Source: Lithospermum erythrorhizon
Lineage: Eukaryota > Streptophyta > Magnoliopsida > Boraginales > Boraginaceae
Direction: 5' to 3'
Assembly: GCA_019722365.1 (NCBI GenBank)
Contig: JADFUC010000331.1
Location: forward strand, 96,566 to 160,565
Length of the DNA stretch: 64,000 nt
Part shown: piece by piece, positions 25,360-37,807 of the stretch
How the letters are laid out: each line of letters starts with the position of its first letter
Position numbering within the stretch: the first letter of the stretch is position 1
The notes under the pieces: model-generated
The model's input: only the letters and a program-made list of their open reading frames with translations
Databases searched by the model: none
Told to the model about the DNA's origin: nothing
Translations under genes and position numbers: made by a program

Positions 25360-26970
25360 ATGGAACTCCTTTGTTTTGTTGTATTTCTCCTCCTTGGTTC
25401 TTTCTCAATTTCAGCAACAGATGAAACATACAACAGTTTTGTTCAATGTCTTTCAACCAATTCAATTCCAAATTCTGAAATCCCAAAAATAGTTTATAAT
25501 ACTTCTAGCCCTTCATTCACACCTATCTTACAAGCCTATGTTAGAAACCAAAGGTTTAACATTTCCACAACTCCAAAACCAAACATCATTATCACCCCTT
25601 TGCAAGAATCCCATGTCCAGGCTTCCGTAATATGTTCGAAAAAGTTGGGGCTGAGCCTTAAAATCCGGAGTGGCGGGCATGATTACGAGGGGATATCCTA
25701 CGTTTCATCAAATGGTCCCTTCACTATACTTGACATGTCGAATCTCAGGGCGATCAATGTTAGCATAAGAGATGAATCTGCCTGGGTGCAAACGGGGGCG
25801 CTAGTTGGGGAACTTTATTACAGAATTTGGGAGAAGAGTAAAGTTCATGGTTACCCTGCTGGAATATGCACATTAGTTGGCGTTGGAGGACATCTCAGTG
25901 GCGGCGGCTATGGGAATTTGTTGCGGAAATATGGTCTGTCTGTTGACAACATCATTGATGCTCAAGTTGTTGATGTACAAGGTAGACTTCTGGATAGAAA
26001 GGCGATGGGGGAGGATCTTTTCTGGGCAATCAGGGGTGGTGGTGGTGCAAGTTTTGGAGTTGTTTTGTCATACACAATTAAACTCGTTCCAGTGCCACCA
26101 GTAGTGACAGTTTTTCGAGTGGAGAAAACATTGGCTGATAATGCAACCGATATTGTTTACCGTTGGCAATCTATTGCCAACAAGATTGATCCTAATCTCT
26201 TTGTCAGGCTTCTGCTGCAACCAATTACTGAAAAAACTAAGGGTAAAAAACAAGGGAAGACTATTAGAGCATCATTCATTGCTGAGTACCTTGGAAGTGC
26301 AGACACTTTATTGGCTGTCATGAATTATACATTTCCCCAATTGGGGGTTACAAAACAGGATTGTAAGGAGATGAGTTGGATTGAATCAGTTCTTTATTGG
26401 GATAACTTTGATAATAAGACATCGCCCGATGTTCTTCTCAACAGGATGCCACAGTCTGTCAAGTTCATGAAAAGAAAATCAGACTATCTACAGACGCCTA
26501 TTCCAGTGGAAGGATTGGAATCATTATGGAAGAAGATGATTGAGTTAGGAAAGGTGGGGTTGGTTTTCAATCCTTATGGTGGAAGAATGGATGAAATTAA
26601 TGCCACGGCTACGCCATTCCCTCACCGTGCCGGGAATATTTTCAAGATCCAATATTCTGTGAATTGGGATGATGAAGGGGCTGAGGCTGCAAACAAGTAC
26701 ATTGGACAAACCAGGGCACTCTATGATTTTCTGACCCCTTTCGTGTCGAAAAATCCGAGAGAAGCATTCCTCAATTATAGAGATCTTGATATTGGAATAA
26801 CCACCAATGGTATTAAATCTTATGAACAAGGGAAAGTTTATGGAATCAAATATTTTAAGGGTAATTTTGAGAGACTGGTAAAAGTGAAGACTGCTGTTGA
26901 CCCTGAAAATTTCTTCAGGAATGAGCAGAGCATCCCCATCCAACCTAAAAGTTTAAGGAGGCGCCTATAA
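25360..26970 (+). CDS. Berberine bridge enzyme-like FAD oxidase (BBE-like)
   Basis: A 536-residue, single-exon protein of the plant BBE-like family (FAD_binding_4 plus C-terminal BBE domain). Members oxidise alkaloids, monolignols, cannabinoids or oligosaccharides, passing electrons to O2 or another acceptor. The start at 25360 (MELLCFVVFLLLGSFSIS) gives a normal signal peptide of about 19 residues; the in-frame ATG at 25273 would add 29 residues in front of it and is unlikely. Seen in the protein: a probable disulfide pair C30/C92; H107 in RSGGHDYEG and C170 in PAGICTLVGVGGH, the two covalent FAD attachment residues; GGGGASFG near 226-233; NPYGGRMDEI at 404-413; FKIQY at 428-432, with the Lys/Gln pair typical of the active site; NYRDLDIG at 472-479; and YFKGNFERLVKVK with DPENFF near the end. 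There are seven N-glycosylation sites (N47, N67, N133, N261, N322, N352, N414), as expected for a secreted or vacuolar enzyme. It is full length with no breaks. The substrate cannot be told from sequence. Transposon debris flanks it on both sides. Confidence 0.97.
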   Translation: MELLCFVVFLLLGSFSISATDETYNSFVQCLSTNSIPNSEIPKIVYNTSSPSFTPILQAYVRNQRFNISTTPKPNIIITPLQESHVQASVICSKKLGLSLKIRSGGHDYEGISYVSSNGPFTILDMSNLRAINVSIRDESAWVQTGALVGELYYRIWEKSKVHGYPAGICTLVGVGGHLSGGGYGNLLRKYGLSVDNIIDAQVVDVQGRLLDRKAMGEDLFWAIRGGGGASFGVVLSYTIKLVPVPPVVTVFRVEKTLADNATDIVYRWQSIANKIDPNLFVRLLLQPITEKTKGKKQGKTIRASFIAEYLGSADTLLAVMNYTFPQLGVTKQDCKEMSWIESVLYWDNFDNKTSPDVLLNRMPQSVKFMKRKSDYLQTPIPVEGLESLWKKMIELGKVGLVFNPYGGRMDEINATATPFPHRAGNIFKIQYSVNWDDEGAEAANKYIGQTRALYDFLTPFVSKNPREAFLNYRDLDIGITTNGIKSYEQGKVYGIKYFKGNFERLVKVKTAVDPENFFRNEQSIPIQPKSLRRRL

Positions 26971-27114
26971 GATTTTTCTTTGGTTAACCTTAATAATAAT
27001 CTTAGAACTAATAATCTATTATACCATTGTTCAGATGATACATAGTTTCAGGTCTAAAGTTCATCTGTGATCTGTGAATGGGCTATGGAGTACTCAAATA
27101 GTGAGAATATCTAT
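26971..27114 (+). other. 3' flank of the BBE-like gene
   Basis: The stop codon TAA is at 26968-26970. AATAATAATC at 26991-27000 and ACTAATAATC at 27007-27016 are weak polyadenylation-type signals. The tandem repeat array starts at 27115, so the transcript end probably lies in or just before repeat copy 1. Confidence 0.45.
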
Positions 27115-29407
27115 ATCTATACCATATATAATCTCTGCCTCTATCGGGCTTGCCATGTCAGTTCAAATTAACGTAATCTTTATTTTACCCCTCCTAATGA
27201 AAAATGCGTTGATTTTATTTACACAATAACTTCTCCATGCATTGCCAGAATACGCAGAATAATGTATGTTAATTTATTTGTTTCTTATGAGTACTAGATT
27301 TATTTATGCTTACCGAATTTTAATTTACTCCATTATCAGAAATCGATATTGTACGAAAACATTTAAACTTCACCGCTTCGTCAGAATCACAGTTCTCCTT
27401 ATCCTAAACCTTCATCTCACTCTTCTTATTCAAACGTCAAAATACTAATACATGTTGGCATAATTTGGAATATTTTTTACCAATTATAAAAATTATACTA
27501 TAAAATAATGAGAATAATTTGCAATAAAGTTAGGACTGCAGATACAACTAGTTATATATAATGTGCAAGGATTGTCAATTACAAAGCGGCCAAATTAATG
27601 TATTTCCTATTTTACCCTTTTAGGATAATTTTTTTTAATTTTTAATTTTCATAGTAACTTTTCATGTAACCGCCTAACAAGATAAATTCTCCATAAACTA
27701 ATACTATAAATATTATCTAATACGACACTGTATTCATCAAAAAGAAAATAAAAAGTTATTTCACGCCTTCTATATTTATTTTCTCCATTAAACCTTTTCA
27801 TCTTATTTCTTTGTAGTTTTTTTAAAATTTATTTTTTTTCATTATAATTTTATTATAAAAATAATAAATAATTTGCATAAAAGTAGCATCGCGGCACATA
27901 TAACTAGTATATGTGAAAATCCAAGATCAATTTTAAATTTAACAAATGCAAAAATAATATAACACAAAACACTTAACATGTTAACATAATATTGTATAGA
28001 ACAAACTCGCTAAAATTTAATACTCCGCCACCCCTAGTCTTAAGAACCATTTTTCCAAAAGGCTAATTAGTCGCTTGCCCCCTCGTAGTATCGTTATCTT
28101 GTCAAGTTACCCCCGAACTGTGATCTTGCCTCCGCCTCGAACTTCCACTCTTTGTCGATTGCCCCTAACTTCCATTCTTTTAGATCGCCCCTCTGTCCCA
28201 TTTTTTACATTTAAATATACATAAATTCATTTAATATGTATCCACTCGCCTCGAGTCGTGACGCCCCTCGGTGGTATCGCTATCAACTCAGATATCCGAG
28301 TCACCACGATGGTCGACACGAAATCACTGCTTCATAACCAATAAAAACCGGATAGTTTGATCAAAAGTAAAATAGTTTCGAAAACTCAAAATGTTGTAAT
28401 ACAGAGTTTAACCATCGTGGCATCGCCTAAATCACAACCAAAGTGTAAAATTCCATCACATAATAAGTCTCAAAATATTCCACAAAATAGTTTACAATTT
28501 TTCAACATCCAAACAAAATATGAAAAACTTAGTACATCAAAAATAATAGAAAAAGGTGACTGCTGAGGATCCTAGCCACTCGTCTCTCACCTAAGTGCGT
28601 CAACTTTATCATTCTAACTCGCCGCTATCAAATGCACCTGTCAATCTGGAGGTGGGAAGGGGTAAGCTCGACAGCTTAGTGGAAACGAATCACCCGGATG
28701 GTAACTTACCCACATCCGAATGAGGTACCCAGCGAAAGATATAGACATAGCAAATAAGTATATAAACATGTACAGTAAAAGAAAAATAAATCAAGTATTC
28801 ACAGCCTCATAACAAGAATGACCATCTTCAACATACAAACACTTGGCAGAACTCAAGCTTACGTTAACTCACATGTCACACCCCAACGATCTCATATCAC
28901 ATAATCAAACGAGTAAAACAGCATAACGTCTCACACCACGTTTATATCACAACAACAATAGAATACACTTACGAAAATGAAACCACAACAATATCACATA
29001 TAACATTCCATCCTTTTCCCGGCAGGCGGCTCACCCTTCGAACCCCCAACAACAATATATATCCTTTCCCGGCAAGCTCACCCCTTCAACCCCAACAACA
29101 ACATATCCTTTTCCGATGCTCACCCTTTCAACTCCCCACATCATCCCAACCATTCTCAATTCAAAATCAAATACACATACAATACCAAACATGTAATAAC
29201 CATCATTAATAACAATCTCAATGAGCATCCATAATATACACGATACAACAATTTCATATAGGAACTATTCTCGCAAAAATATACTCACAGATATGTCCAT
29301 AACACAAATATACTCAAACATGAATACGCACATATAAACATACTCAAAGGACCTACACTACATAAATATACTCAAACATAAAGCTGCTACAAAATAAATA
29401 TGCCATA
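27115..29407. repeat. Tandem triplication, copy 1 (about 2.29 kb)
   Basis: It begins ATCTATACCATATATAATCTC and holds about 1.12 kb of AT-rich, non-coding BBE downstream flank, then a gypsy LTR fragment from 28237 (TGTATCCACTCGCC). The first half includes short imperfect repeats of the type GATTGCCCCT…AACTTCCATTCTTT (28062-28200). The LTR part stops near AAATAAATATG, where the sequence returns to the start of the unit. No gene. Confidence 0.85.
28237..29407 (-). mobile_element. Truncated solo LTR in repeat copy 1
   Basis: Same LTR as 15525-16900 (minus orientation): shared AGTTTGATCAAAAGTAAAATAG-type block, GTTTAACCATCGTGGCATCG, GCCGAGGATCC-like segment and CGGCAGGCTCACCCTTCG. The U3 half is missing because the duplication breakpoint lies inside the LTR. 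The copy-2 equivalent is 30550-31715. Confidence 0.7.
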
Positions 29408-31715
29408 ATCTATACCATATATAATCTCTAAGCCCCTCTATTGGCGGTTACAAGTGAAGCCAAATTAATGTAATTCCTATTTTACCCTCCTAATGAAAAA
29501 TGTGTTGGTTTTTTATTTACACAATAACTTCTCCATGACGCGTGATGGCGTAAATAATGGCGTTAATTTATTTGTTTCTTATGAGTACTAGTTTTATTTA
29601 TGCTTCACTGAATGGGATGACGATTATTGTAAAATCGATATTGCATTTGTTGTTGAAATTTCACCGCCACAGAATCAATAAGCTCCTTATCCTAAACCTT
29701 CATCTGACTCTTGTTCAAACGTCAAAATACTAATACATGTTACATAATTTGAATAATTTTCCACCAATTATGAAAAATTATACTATAAAATAATGAGGTA
29801 TTTAATTTGTAATGTGCTGGGATCAGGCAGATACAACTATTATGTAATGCCAAGTAAGCGGTGGATTGTCACTCATGTTGAAGCCAAATTAATGTATTTC
29901 CTATTTTAATTCTTTTGATAATTTTTTAATTTTAATTTTCATAGTAACTTTTTCACGGGCGAATTCACCTAACAAGATAAATTCTCCATAAACTACTACT
30001 ATAAATATTATCTAATACGTAATAATTCTATTATCACCAAGAGAAAAATAAAAAGTTATTTTACGCTTTCTATCTTTATTTTCTCCATGGTAACTTTTTC
30101 ATCTTATTTCTTTTAGGTTTTTTAAAATTTATTTTTTTCATTATAATTTTATTATAAAAATAATAAAATAATTTGCATAGGCAAAGATCAGGCACATATA
30201 ACTAGTATAAAGAAAAATCCAAGATCAATTTCAATTTAACAAATGCAAAAAATAATATACTAACATTGAAAACACTTGCAACATGTTAACATAATATTGT
30301 ATAGAACAAACTGCGAAAATTTAATACTCCGTCAATTCCTTAGTCTAAGAACAATTTTTCCAAAAGTGCTAATGGGTCGCTTTGCCCCTCGTGAGTATCG
30401 TTATCTTGTCAAGTTACCCCTCGAACTGTGATCTTGTCGCCTCCGCCTCGAATCTCCACTCTTGTCGATTGCCCCTCGAACTTCCATTCTTTTCAGGATT
30501 GCCCTCAATCCCATTTTTTACATTTAAATATACATAAATTCATTTAATATGTAATCTACTCGCCCCAGTCGTACGCCTCGAGGGGTGAGTCGTCATCAAC
30601 CAGATATCCGAGTCACCATACGCATGGTTGACACGAAAATCACCCTGCTTTACAACCAATAAAACCTGATAGTTTGATCAAAAGTAAAATAGTTTCGAAA
30701 ACTCAAAATGTTGTAATACAGAGTTTAACCATCGTGGCATCGCCTAAATCACAACCAAAGTGTAAAATTTCATCACATAATAAGTCTCAAAATATTCCAC
30801 AAAATAGTTTACAATTTTTCAACATCCAAAACAAAATATGAAAACTAAAAGCATCAAAAAATAGAAAACGCGATCGCCGAGGATCCTAGCCACTCGTCTC
30901 TCCCCTAAGTAAGGTCAACGGACACTCACGAACTCTGCCGCTTATCAAATGCACCACAACCGAGGCGGGAAGCGGGTATTCTGGCCAGCCTTAGTGGAAA
31001 CGAATCACCCGGATGGTAACTTACCCACATCCGAATGAGATAACGCAATGAAGATACATAGCAAATAAGTATGTACAGTAAAAGAAAAATAAATCAAGTA
31101 TTCATAGCCTCATAACAAGAATGACCATCTTCAACCTATAAACACTTGGCAGAACTCAAGCTTACGTCTCACATGTCACACCCCAACGATCTCATATCAC
31201 ATAATCAAACGAGTAAAACAGCATAACGTCTCACACCACGTTTATATCACAACAACAATAGAATAAACTTAATAAAAATGAAAACCACAACAATATCACA
31301 TATATAACATTCCATCAGCTCTTTCTCCCGGCAAAAGCTCACCCTTCGAACCCCAACAACAATAATATCCTTTCCGGCAGTTCATCTCTTCTAACCCCCA
31401 ACAACAACATATCCTTTCCACAAAGTCACCCTTTGAACTCCTTAACATCATCCCAACCATTCTCAATTCAAACAAATCACACGTCACACATACAATACCA
31501 AACATACAACCATCACACAATAATCTCAATGTAGCATCCATAATATACACGATACAACAATTTCATATAGGAACTATTCTCGCAAAAATATACTCACAGA
31601 TACGTCCATAACACAAATATACTCAAACATGAATACGCACAACATAAATATACTCAAAGGACCTACATTACATAAATATACTCAAACATAAGTGCCACAA
31701 AATAAATATGCCATA
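29408..31715. repeat. Tandem triplication, copy 2 (about 2.31 kb)
   Basis: Same order of sequence as copy 1. The LTR fragment starts at 30550 (TGTAATCTACTCGCC), preceded by TTAATA. Long stretches are identical to copies 1 and 3 (for example the block around 30690-30790), but short blocks are replaced or shifted. No gene. Confidence 0.85.
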
Positions 31716-34013
31716 ATCTATACCATATATAATCTCTAAGCCCTCTATCATGTAAGCCATGTCGCTCCAAATTAATATAATTCCTATTTTACCCTCCTAA
31801 TGAAAAATGTGTTGGTTTTTTATTTACACAATAACTTCTCCATGATGGTAATATGCAGTAACATATGTTAATTTATTTGTTTCTTATGAGTACTAGATTT
31901 ATTTATGCTTTCACCGAATCGGGACGACGACATTGTAAAATCGATATTGCATTTGTTGTCGAAACTTCACCGCCGTGAATCAATAAGCCTCCTTTATTCT
32001 AAACCTTCATCTGATTTTTCTTATTCAAACGTCAAAATACTAATACATGTTACATAATTTGAATATTTTTCACCAATTATAAAAAATTATACTATAAAAA
32101 TAATGAAATAATTTTATCAAAGCATCAGGCGCATACAACTAGTTATATGTAACGTGCAAGGGGTGGATTGTCAATCATAAAGTGAAGCCAAATTAATGTA
32201 TTTCCTATTTTACCCTTTTGATAATTTTTTTAATTTTAATTTTCATAGTAACTTTTTCATGGTATAATCGCTAACAAGATAAATTCTCCATAAACTACTA
32301 CTATAAATATTATCTACTACGTAATACTCTGTAATTATCACCAAAAGAAAATAAAAAGTTATTTGACAGTCCTTTATCTTTATTTTTTCCATGGAAACCT
32401 TTTCTCGTATTTCTTTTTTTAGGTTTTTTTTAAAATTTATTTTTTCATTATACTTTTATTATAAAAAATAATAAAATAATTTGCATATAAGCAGCATCAC
32501 AGACATATAACTAAGATATGTAAAAATCCAAGATCAATTTAATTTAACAAATGCAAAAATAATATACTAACATTGAAAAACACTTGCAACATGTTAACAT
32601 ATTATCAGATAGAAATAAACTTCAAAATTTAATAATTCACACCTTGGCCTAAGAACCATTTTTCCAAAAGGCTAATTAGTCGCTTGCCCCCTCGTGAGTA
32701 TCAAGTATTCTGTCAAGTTACCCCTCGAATCTCAGATCTTGTCACCTCTCAACTTCCACCTTGCCGATCGCCTCTAACTTCATTCTTTTTAGATTGCCCC
32801 TCAATCCCATTTTTTACATTTAAATATATACATAAATTATTTAATATGTATCTAATCTCGAGTCGCACGTACCGGTAGGAGTCGCTATCAACTCGTGTAT
32901 ATCTCGAGTCACCATACGATGGTTGACATTACCTAAAATCAATTGCTTTCATAACCAATAAAACCTGACAGTTTGATCAAAAGTAAAATAGTTTCGAAAC
33001 TCAAAATGTTGTAATACAGAGTTTAACCATCGTGGCATCGCCTAACTCACAACCAAAGTGTAAAATTCCATCACATAATAAGTCTCAAAATATTCCACAA
33101 ATAGTTTATAATTTTTCAACATCCGAACAAAATATGAAAAACTTAGTACATCAAAAATAATAGAAATAACGCGAGATCCTAGCCACTGCCTTCCTAAGTA
33201 AGGTCAACGGACACTCACGAACTCGCCGCTATCAAACGCACTGCCAAACCGAGGCGGAAGTAAGCTCGACAGCTTAGTGGAAACGAATCACCCGGACGGT
33301 AACTTACCCACATCCGGAATGGTAGATACCCAAAATGAAAAGATATGTATTATTAGCAAATAAGTATATAAACATGTACAGTAAAAGAAAAATAAATCAA
33401 GTATTCACAAAATTTCATAACAAAAATGACCATCTTCAACATACAAACACTTCGTAGAACTCAAGCTTACGTTAACTCACATGTCACAATCTCAACTAAT
33501 TCCCCATATCACATAATCAAACGAGTAAAACAGCATAACGTCTCACACCACGTTTATATCACAACAACAATAGAATAACTTACGAAAATGAAACCACAAC
33601 AATATCACATATAACATTCCATCCTTTTCCCGGCAGGCTCACCCTTCGAACACCCAACAACAACATATCCTTTTCCCGGCAGGCTCACCCTTCGAACACC
33701 CAACAACAACATATCCTTTTCCCGGCAGGCTCACCCTTCGAACTCCCCACATCATCCCAACCATTCTCAATTCAAACAAATCACACGTCACACATACAAT
33801 ACCAAACATACAGCCATCACACAATAATCTCAATGTAGCATCCATAATATACACGATACAACAATTTCGTATAGAACTATTCTCGCAAAAAATATACCAC
33901 GTATAAACGTCCATAACACAAATATACTCCAACATTTAATACGCACAACATAAGTATACTAAAGGACCTACATTACATAAATATACTCAAACATATGCCA
34001 CAAAATAAATATT
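31716..34013. repeat. Tandem triplication, copy 3 (about 2.30 kb)
   Basis: Third copy, with its LTR start at 32847. Here the LTR does not stop at AAATAAATAT but runs on to 34987, so this copy keeps the ancestral right-hand sequence. Three perfect or near-perfect 46-bp units beginning CCTTTTCCCGGCAGGCTCAC lie at 33622-33745. Confidence 0.85.
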
Positions 34014-34987
34014 ATAACGCATCTAATACAACCACCATATAAGTCAAACATTTCCTTACAATTTCACTATTAAAGCCAAATAGGTTTATAACGCCAGATA
34101 CACAATACAATCAATTACCATATACTTCACACTAAAAACATAAATAAGTGTAATCTAATCGAAAGGATAAATCCCCCACCTTGGGCGCTAGTACCACTAG
34201 CGCCAAATAATCGATCCGCACTGCTCCTGCCATTCCGAGTTTGTTGATAAAGTGCATAAAGGGAGTGCAGAAAGCAAGACTCACCGAATTTGAGGTGATC
34301 AACTCGACCGCCCATCGGCTCGAATAAAGATGCTGGCCGCATAATCGCTGCTGGTACGCTGTACCGATAAAGCTAGCTCGCCATTGCCGTTTTTTATATT
34401 GTTTCCCAAAAAGTTGTCCAATTTCAGATTTGTCACTTCCAATTATTGTGTCCCAAAAAGTTGTCCAATTGTAGATTTGTCACTTCCAATTGTAGTTCAT
34501 CAAAAGATCACTTTTGTTTTGTCCGATTTTTTTTTTAATTGATGGATTAGGGAATAGTGTAACGGATTGAAAAATGGAGAGGCCTTTGATCTAATGAATC
34601 CTAGAAATAGATCCAAATTTGATACTACTATATTACTTCCATTTAATGGGTTGGCCCAAGTGAATAAATGGCTTAAATGGGTTGGCCTGTTTAACTCGTG
34701 TGAACCCCGATCGTTTAATTCAATCGATACTTCTCGTTTTAACTTATTTCGACAATCAACTTTCAAACATAGAAATTGATTTATATACTCAAATTATATT
34801 ATCGCCCAAATAATATCATTCCATTCGATTAAAACTTTAAAATTCTCAAAACCGAAATATACTACCAACCGACCGATTCGCTGTATTTTCGACTATTCAA
34901 CTTCGAATTTTTGATTTCTCCTCGAAATACTCCACCGAGTAACTAGTATACTATTTCAATAATATTAATACGGAACGGGTTATTACA
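32847..34987 (-). mobile_element. Solo LTR, complete, in repeat copy 3
   Basis: On the minus strand it starts TGTAATAACCCGTTCCG (34987 leftwards) and ends at 32847. The flanks TAATA (32842-32846) and TAATG (34988-34992) are probably the 5-bp target duplication with one change. A partial insertion with two copies of CCCAAAAAGTTGTCCAATT (34405 and 34451, 46-bp spacing) interrupts it. No primer-binding site or polypurine tract adjoins it. Confidence 0.7.
34404..34500 (+). repeat. 46-bp direct duplication, probable MITE end
   Basis: CCCAAAAAGTTGTCCAATT followed by AGATTTGTCACTTCCAATT occurs twice, at about 34405 and 34451. Such sequence is typical of the inner terminal region of Stowaway-like MITEs, but I found no matching opposite end. 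Confidence 0.45.
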
Positions 34988-34992
34988 TAATG

Positions 34993-36401
34993 TAAGAGGA
35001 CAAAGTTAAGTAACTACAATAATTTTGAATCAAGTAGATACATTTTAAAAATAATTCAACATTTGGGAGACTTTATAATAATTAAAATATTACACAATTT
35101 TTAATTTTGTCCCATTCCTTCTGCAACCTACCCCAATTGAGTTACCAACCGAGCCACCCCCGGTTTACTCGGTTCTGACCGGAGAAGACACCAAATTCTG
35201 GCGGAATACTCCATTCCCTACCAAAAACATCATTTTCAGTCCAAATTCCATGAAATCAAGCCAAAAGACACCTAAATCTAGTAAGAACTCATAATTTCCA
35301 CCCAATACCACACAATATCAAAGCCAAATAATCATGAATCAAACCCAAATCATGAGGACATCAACAATTCCAAATCCGGCGAACCAAACCCAACACAACC
35401 CCCACCCCAAATCCGGCGAACCGAACCCAACACAACCACCACCCCAAATCCACTGCAATCGTCACCACAACCCACAGAAAACTCCAACCAAATCGAAATC
35501 AAGTATAAAAACCCGCCTCCTGTTCGACTGGGCACACCGAAGAACGGGTTTCAAATTTGCAAGATCAGACCTTTGGGCTGGGCCGTAATAAAAAAGGTCA
35601 TGATAAAATTACATGTTCTAAAAATTATTCCTTAACTATAAATTATGAAAGGTCCAATTTTTGTGTATAGAGAAAATTGACAAGATTCCACCTTTAAGGC
35701 TCTGATGATATTTGTGTTGTTAAAGGCTCTGATGATATTCGTGTTTTCATATTTTTGTGTATAGAGAAAATTGACAAGATTCCAATTTTTGTGTATAGAG
35801 AAAGTTGCTTGATCTTCTTCGCAAGTTGGACATTTACAATCCTCATGCTCCAACTTGTTTGGTGGTATTTGGAAATATTAAATGAGTTGTATTATATTAA
35901 TTAGTTGTATTGCTATTCGGACTTATGAAGTTATAGTCCAATAGTTTATTTGTAAACTTTGTATATAATATTCTATTGTTAGATTAATATATTTTGGGAG
36001 TTTCATAATATTCTACAACTACTAAAAATTCCACTTTTAAATTAATAACTACGTGCCATATAAAATACAATTTTGATTAAACACATCTTTATCTATTACA
36101 GAGTATAATAATAATAAAAATAGGAAGAAATATTACAGAGTCCTAATCAAATTCATATTAAACCTCGTTCTATTTTAAACATCACACTTCAATTTTGACG
36201 CCACAAAACCATCGATCGTGATAATTTGAAATGGAAATCAACCTGATTATTCCAACTCGATAGAAGTCCATTGGCTTTCAACCATAAAAACTCATCTTAT
36301 GTAGTTTATTTATTGGTAATTGCTCACCAGTTCCTCTATCGTTTCAGGTTTTTTTTCCTAATTTGAATTGAATTTTATAATTTGTTAATTTATTTACGTA
36401 A
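34993..36401. other. Intergenic DNA with two short repeat clusters
   Basis: 35372-35408 and 35409-35445 are two 37-bp tandem copies starting AAATCCGGCGAACC; overlapping frames on both strands look spurious. 35655-35810 holds two to three copies of TTTTTGTGTATAGAGAAAAT and two of AAGGCTCTGATGATATT. Nothing else is recognised. Confidence 0.5.
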
Positions 36402-36658
36402 TACTCCCTCGGGGTTTTTTAGTTGTCATCCTAACTATTTTCATGTTAGTTAAGAATGAATGATATTTTATATATCCCTAATTAATGTATCAAACAAGTA
36501 TTTAATAAATGTATTCCGGTTAGAAGTTTTTATTACATATGAATTAAATAGGTGTTTAAAAGAAAAAAAATCAAATGTTACATTGGAATTCCAAAGTGAC
36601 AAGTATTGTAAGATAAATTTTTTTGCTAGGATGACAGTTAAAATAACTGGAGGGAGTA
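36402..36658. mobile_element. Stowaway-like MITE
   Basis: A 257-bp element bounded by TA, with terminal inverted repeats TACTCCCTC…TAGTTGTCATCCTAAC (left) and, reversed, TACTCCCTCC…AACTGTCATCCTAGC (right). This is the CTCCCTCC terminus and TA target choice of plant Tc1/mariner-derived Stowaway elements. It encodes nothing; the frames on both strands across it are spurious. Confidence 0.8.
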
Positions 36659-37807
36659 TTTGGATACATACGTGACAAAACAAAAAAATTTGACTTTATG
36701 TAAATGTACTATACTATCTTGGTTAATAAGAGTATTAGTGAATAAATTCCTTATTGGTTAATAATATTTATATTATTATATATAGTATGATAAAGGTGAA
36801 AAACATGTTAACTATAAAGAGATAGCTCATAATTTTGACACAAATTAAATATAAATAACAAACAGATTAAATGTTAACTTAATGCTTAAACTCTTAAAGA
36901 TATTTTAGAAGCTACCTAGAGTTTATTATGCCATATTTGTTCATCTCAATTCCAAAAAGCTGAATTTATCTTTCTATCACATTAAAATTTTAATAATAAT
37001 ATTTAAATAGAATTAAATGTTAAAGCAATCAAGATATTACGGCTTAGGCCCGGAACTATTTTTCACACTTTAAGTTTATCTTTACAACTCATAAATATGT
37101 CAATCATGATTTGGCTTTAACATAAAAATTTAATTCTCTTAATAATATTATTGAATATTAGTTTTTTATATAATGTAAACTATTTGGTATTACCTTAATT
37201 TATTTATAGTAATTATTGTTAACAATTTAAACTTATTTATAATATTTTTCAATTCAAAAAGGTAATAGGTCAACCTTAAGCATCGTGCCTACTCTAGCTT
37301 TTTGTGGGGTATAAATTTATGAAGTTAACTTTCGTTTTGTACGTAGTAACTATGAAGGTAAGTATTGAATGTCTTTTTTTTCAGCTATGAATTATCTGAA
37401 TAACGAGTTATGTAGCAAGATGATGATCAATGATTAAATGATTGTTGTGTAACATTTTTAGAAAGAGATATTTTTTGAACTATTAATAATGATGTTATTC
37501 TAGCTCATTTTCATCAAATTGATGAAAGACGCAATTTGTTAATCAAGCTTGTTATTATTTTATTTTATAATTTATTGATACATTTAGTGGAGGAAACTAC
37601 ACAATTAAATTATGAAAAATAATCAATTTATTTATCATTTTTCGTAATATACAGGGCACTATCGTCTCTACTAGTTTGTTAAAAAAGATAAATATTGGAC
37701 TACAAAAAAACGGCATTGCTTGAATATTAATGAAAAACAATCCATTAATATTTTTTGACATTACTATCATTAATTAATATGCTTTATATATATCAATACT
37801 ATTTTGT
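36659..37807. other. AT-rich intergenic DNA
   Basis: No coding sequence, RNA gene or transposon terminus recognised. Confidence 0.5.

Noticed and set aside
25292..26943. Several shorter frames on both strands inside the BBE-like gene
   Set aside because: They are shadows of the intact 536-codon frame, with no protein similarity of their own.
36460..36683. Overlapping frames on both strands near 36.5 kb
   Set aside because: They are produced by the palindromic ends of the MITE at 36402-36658.
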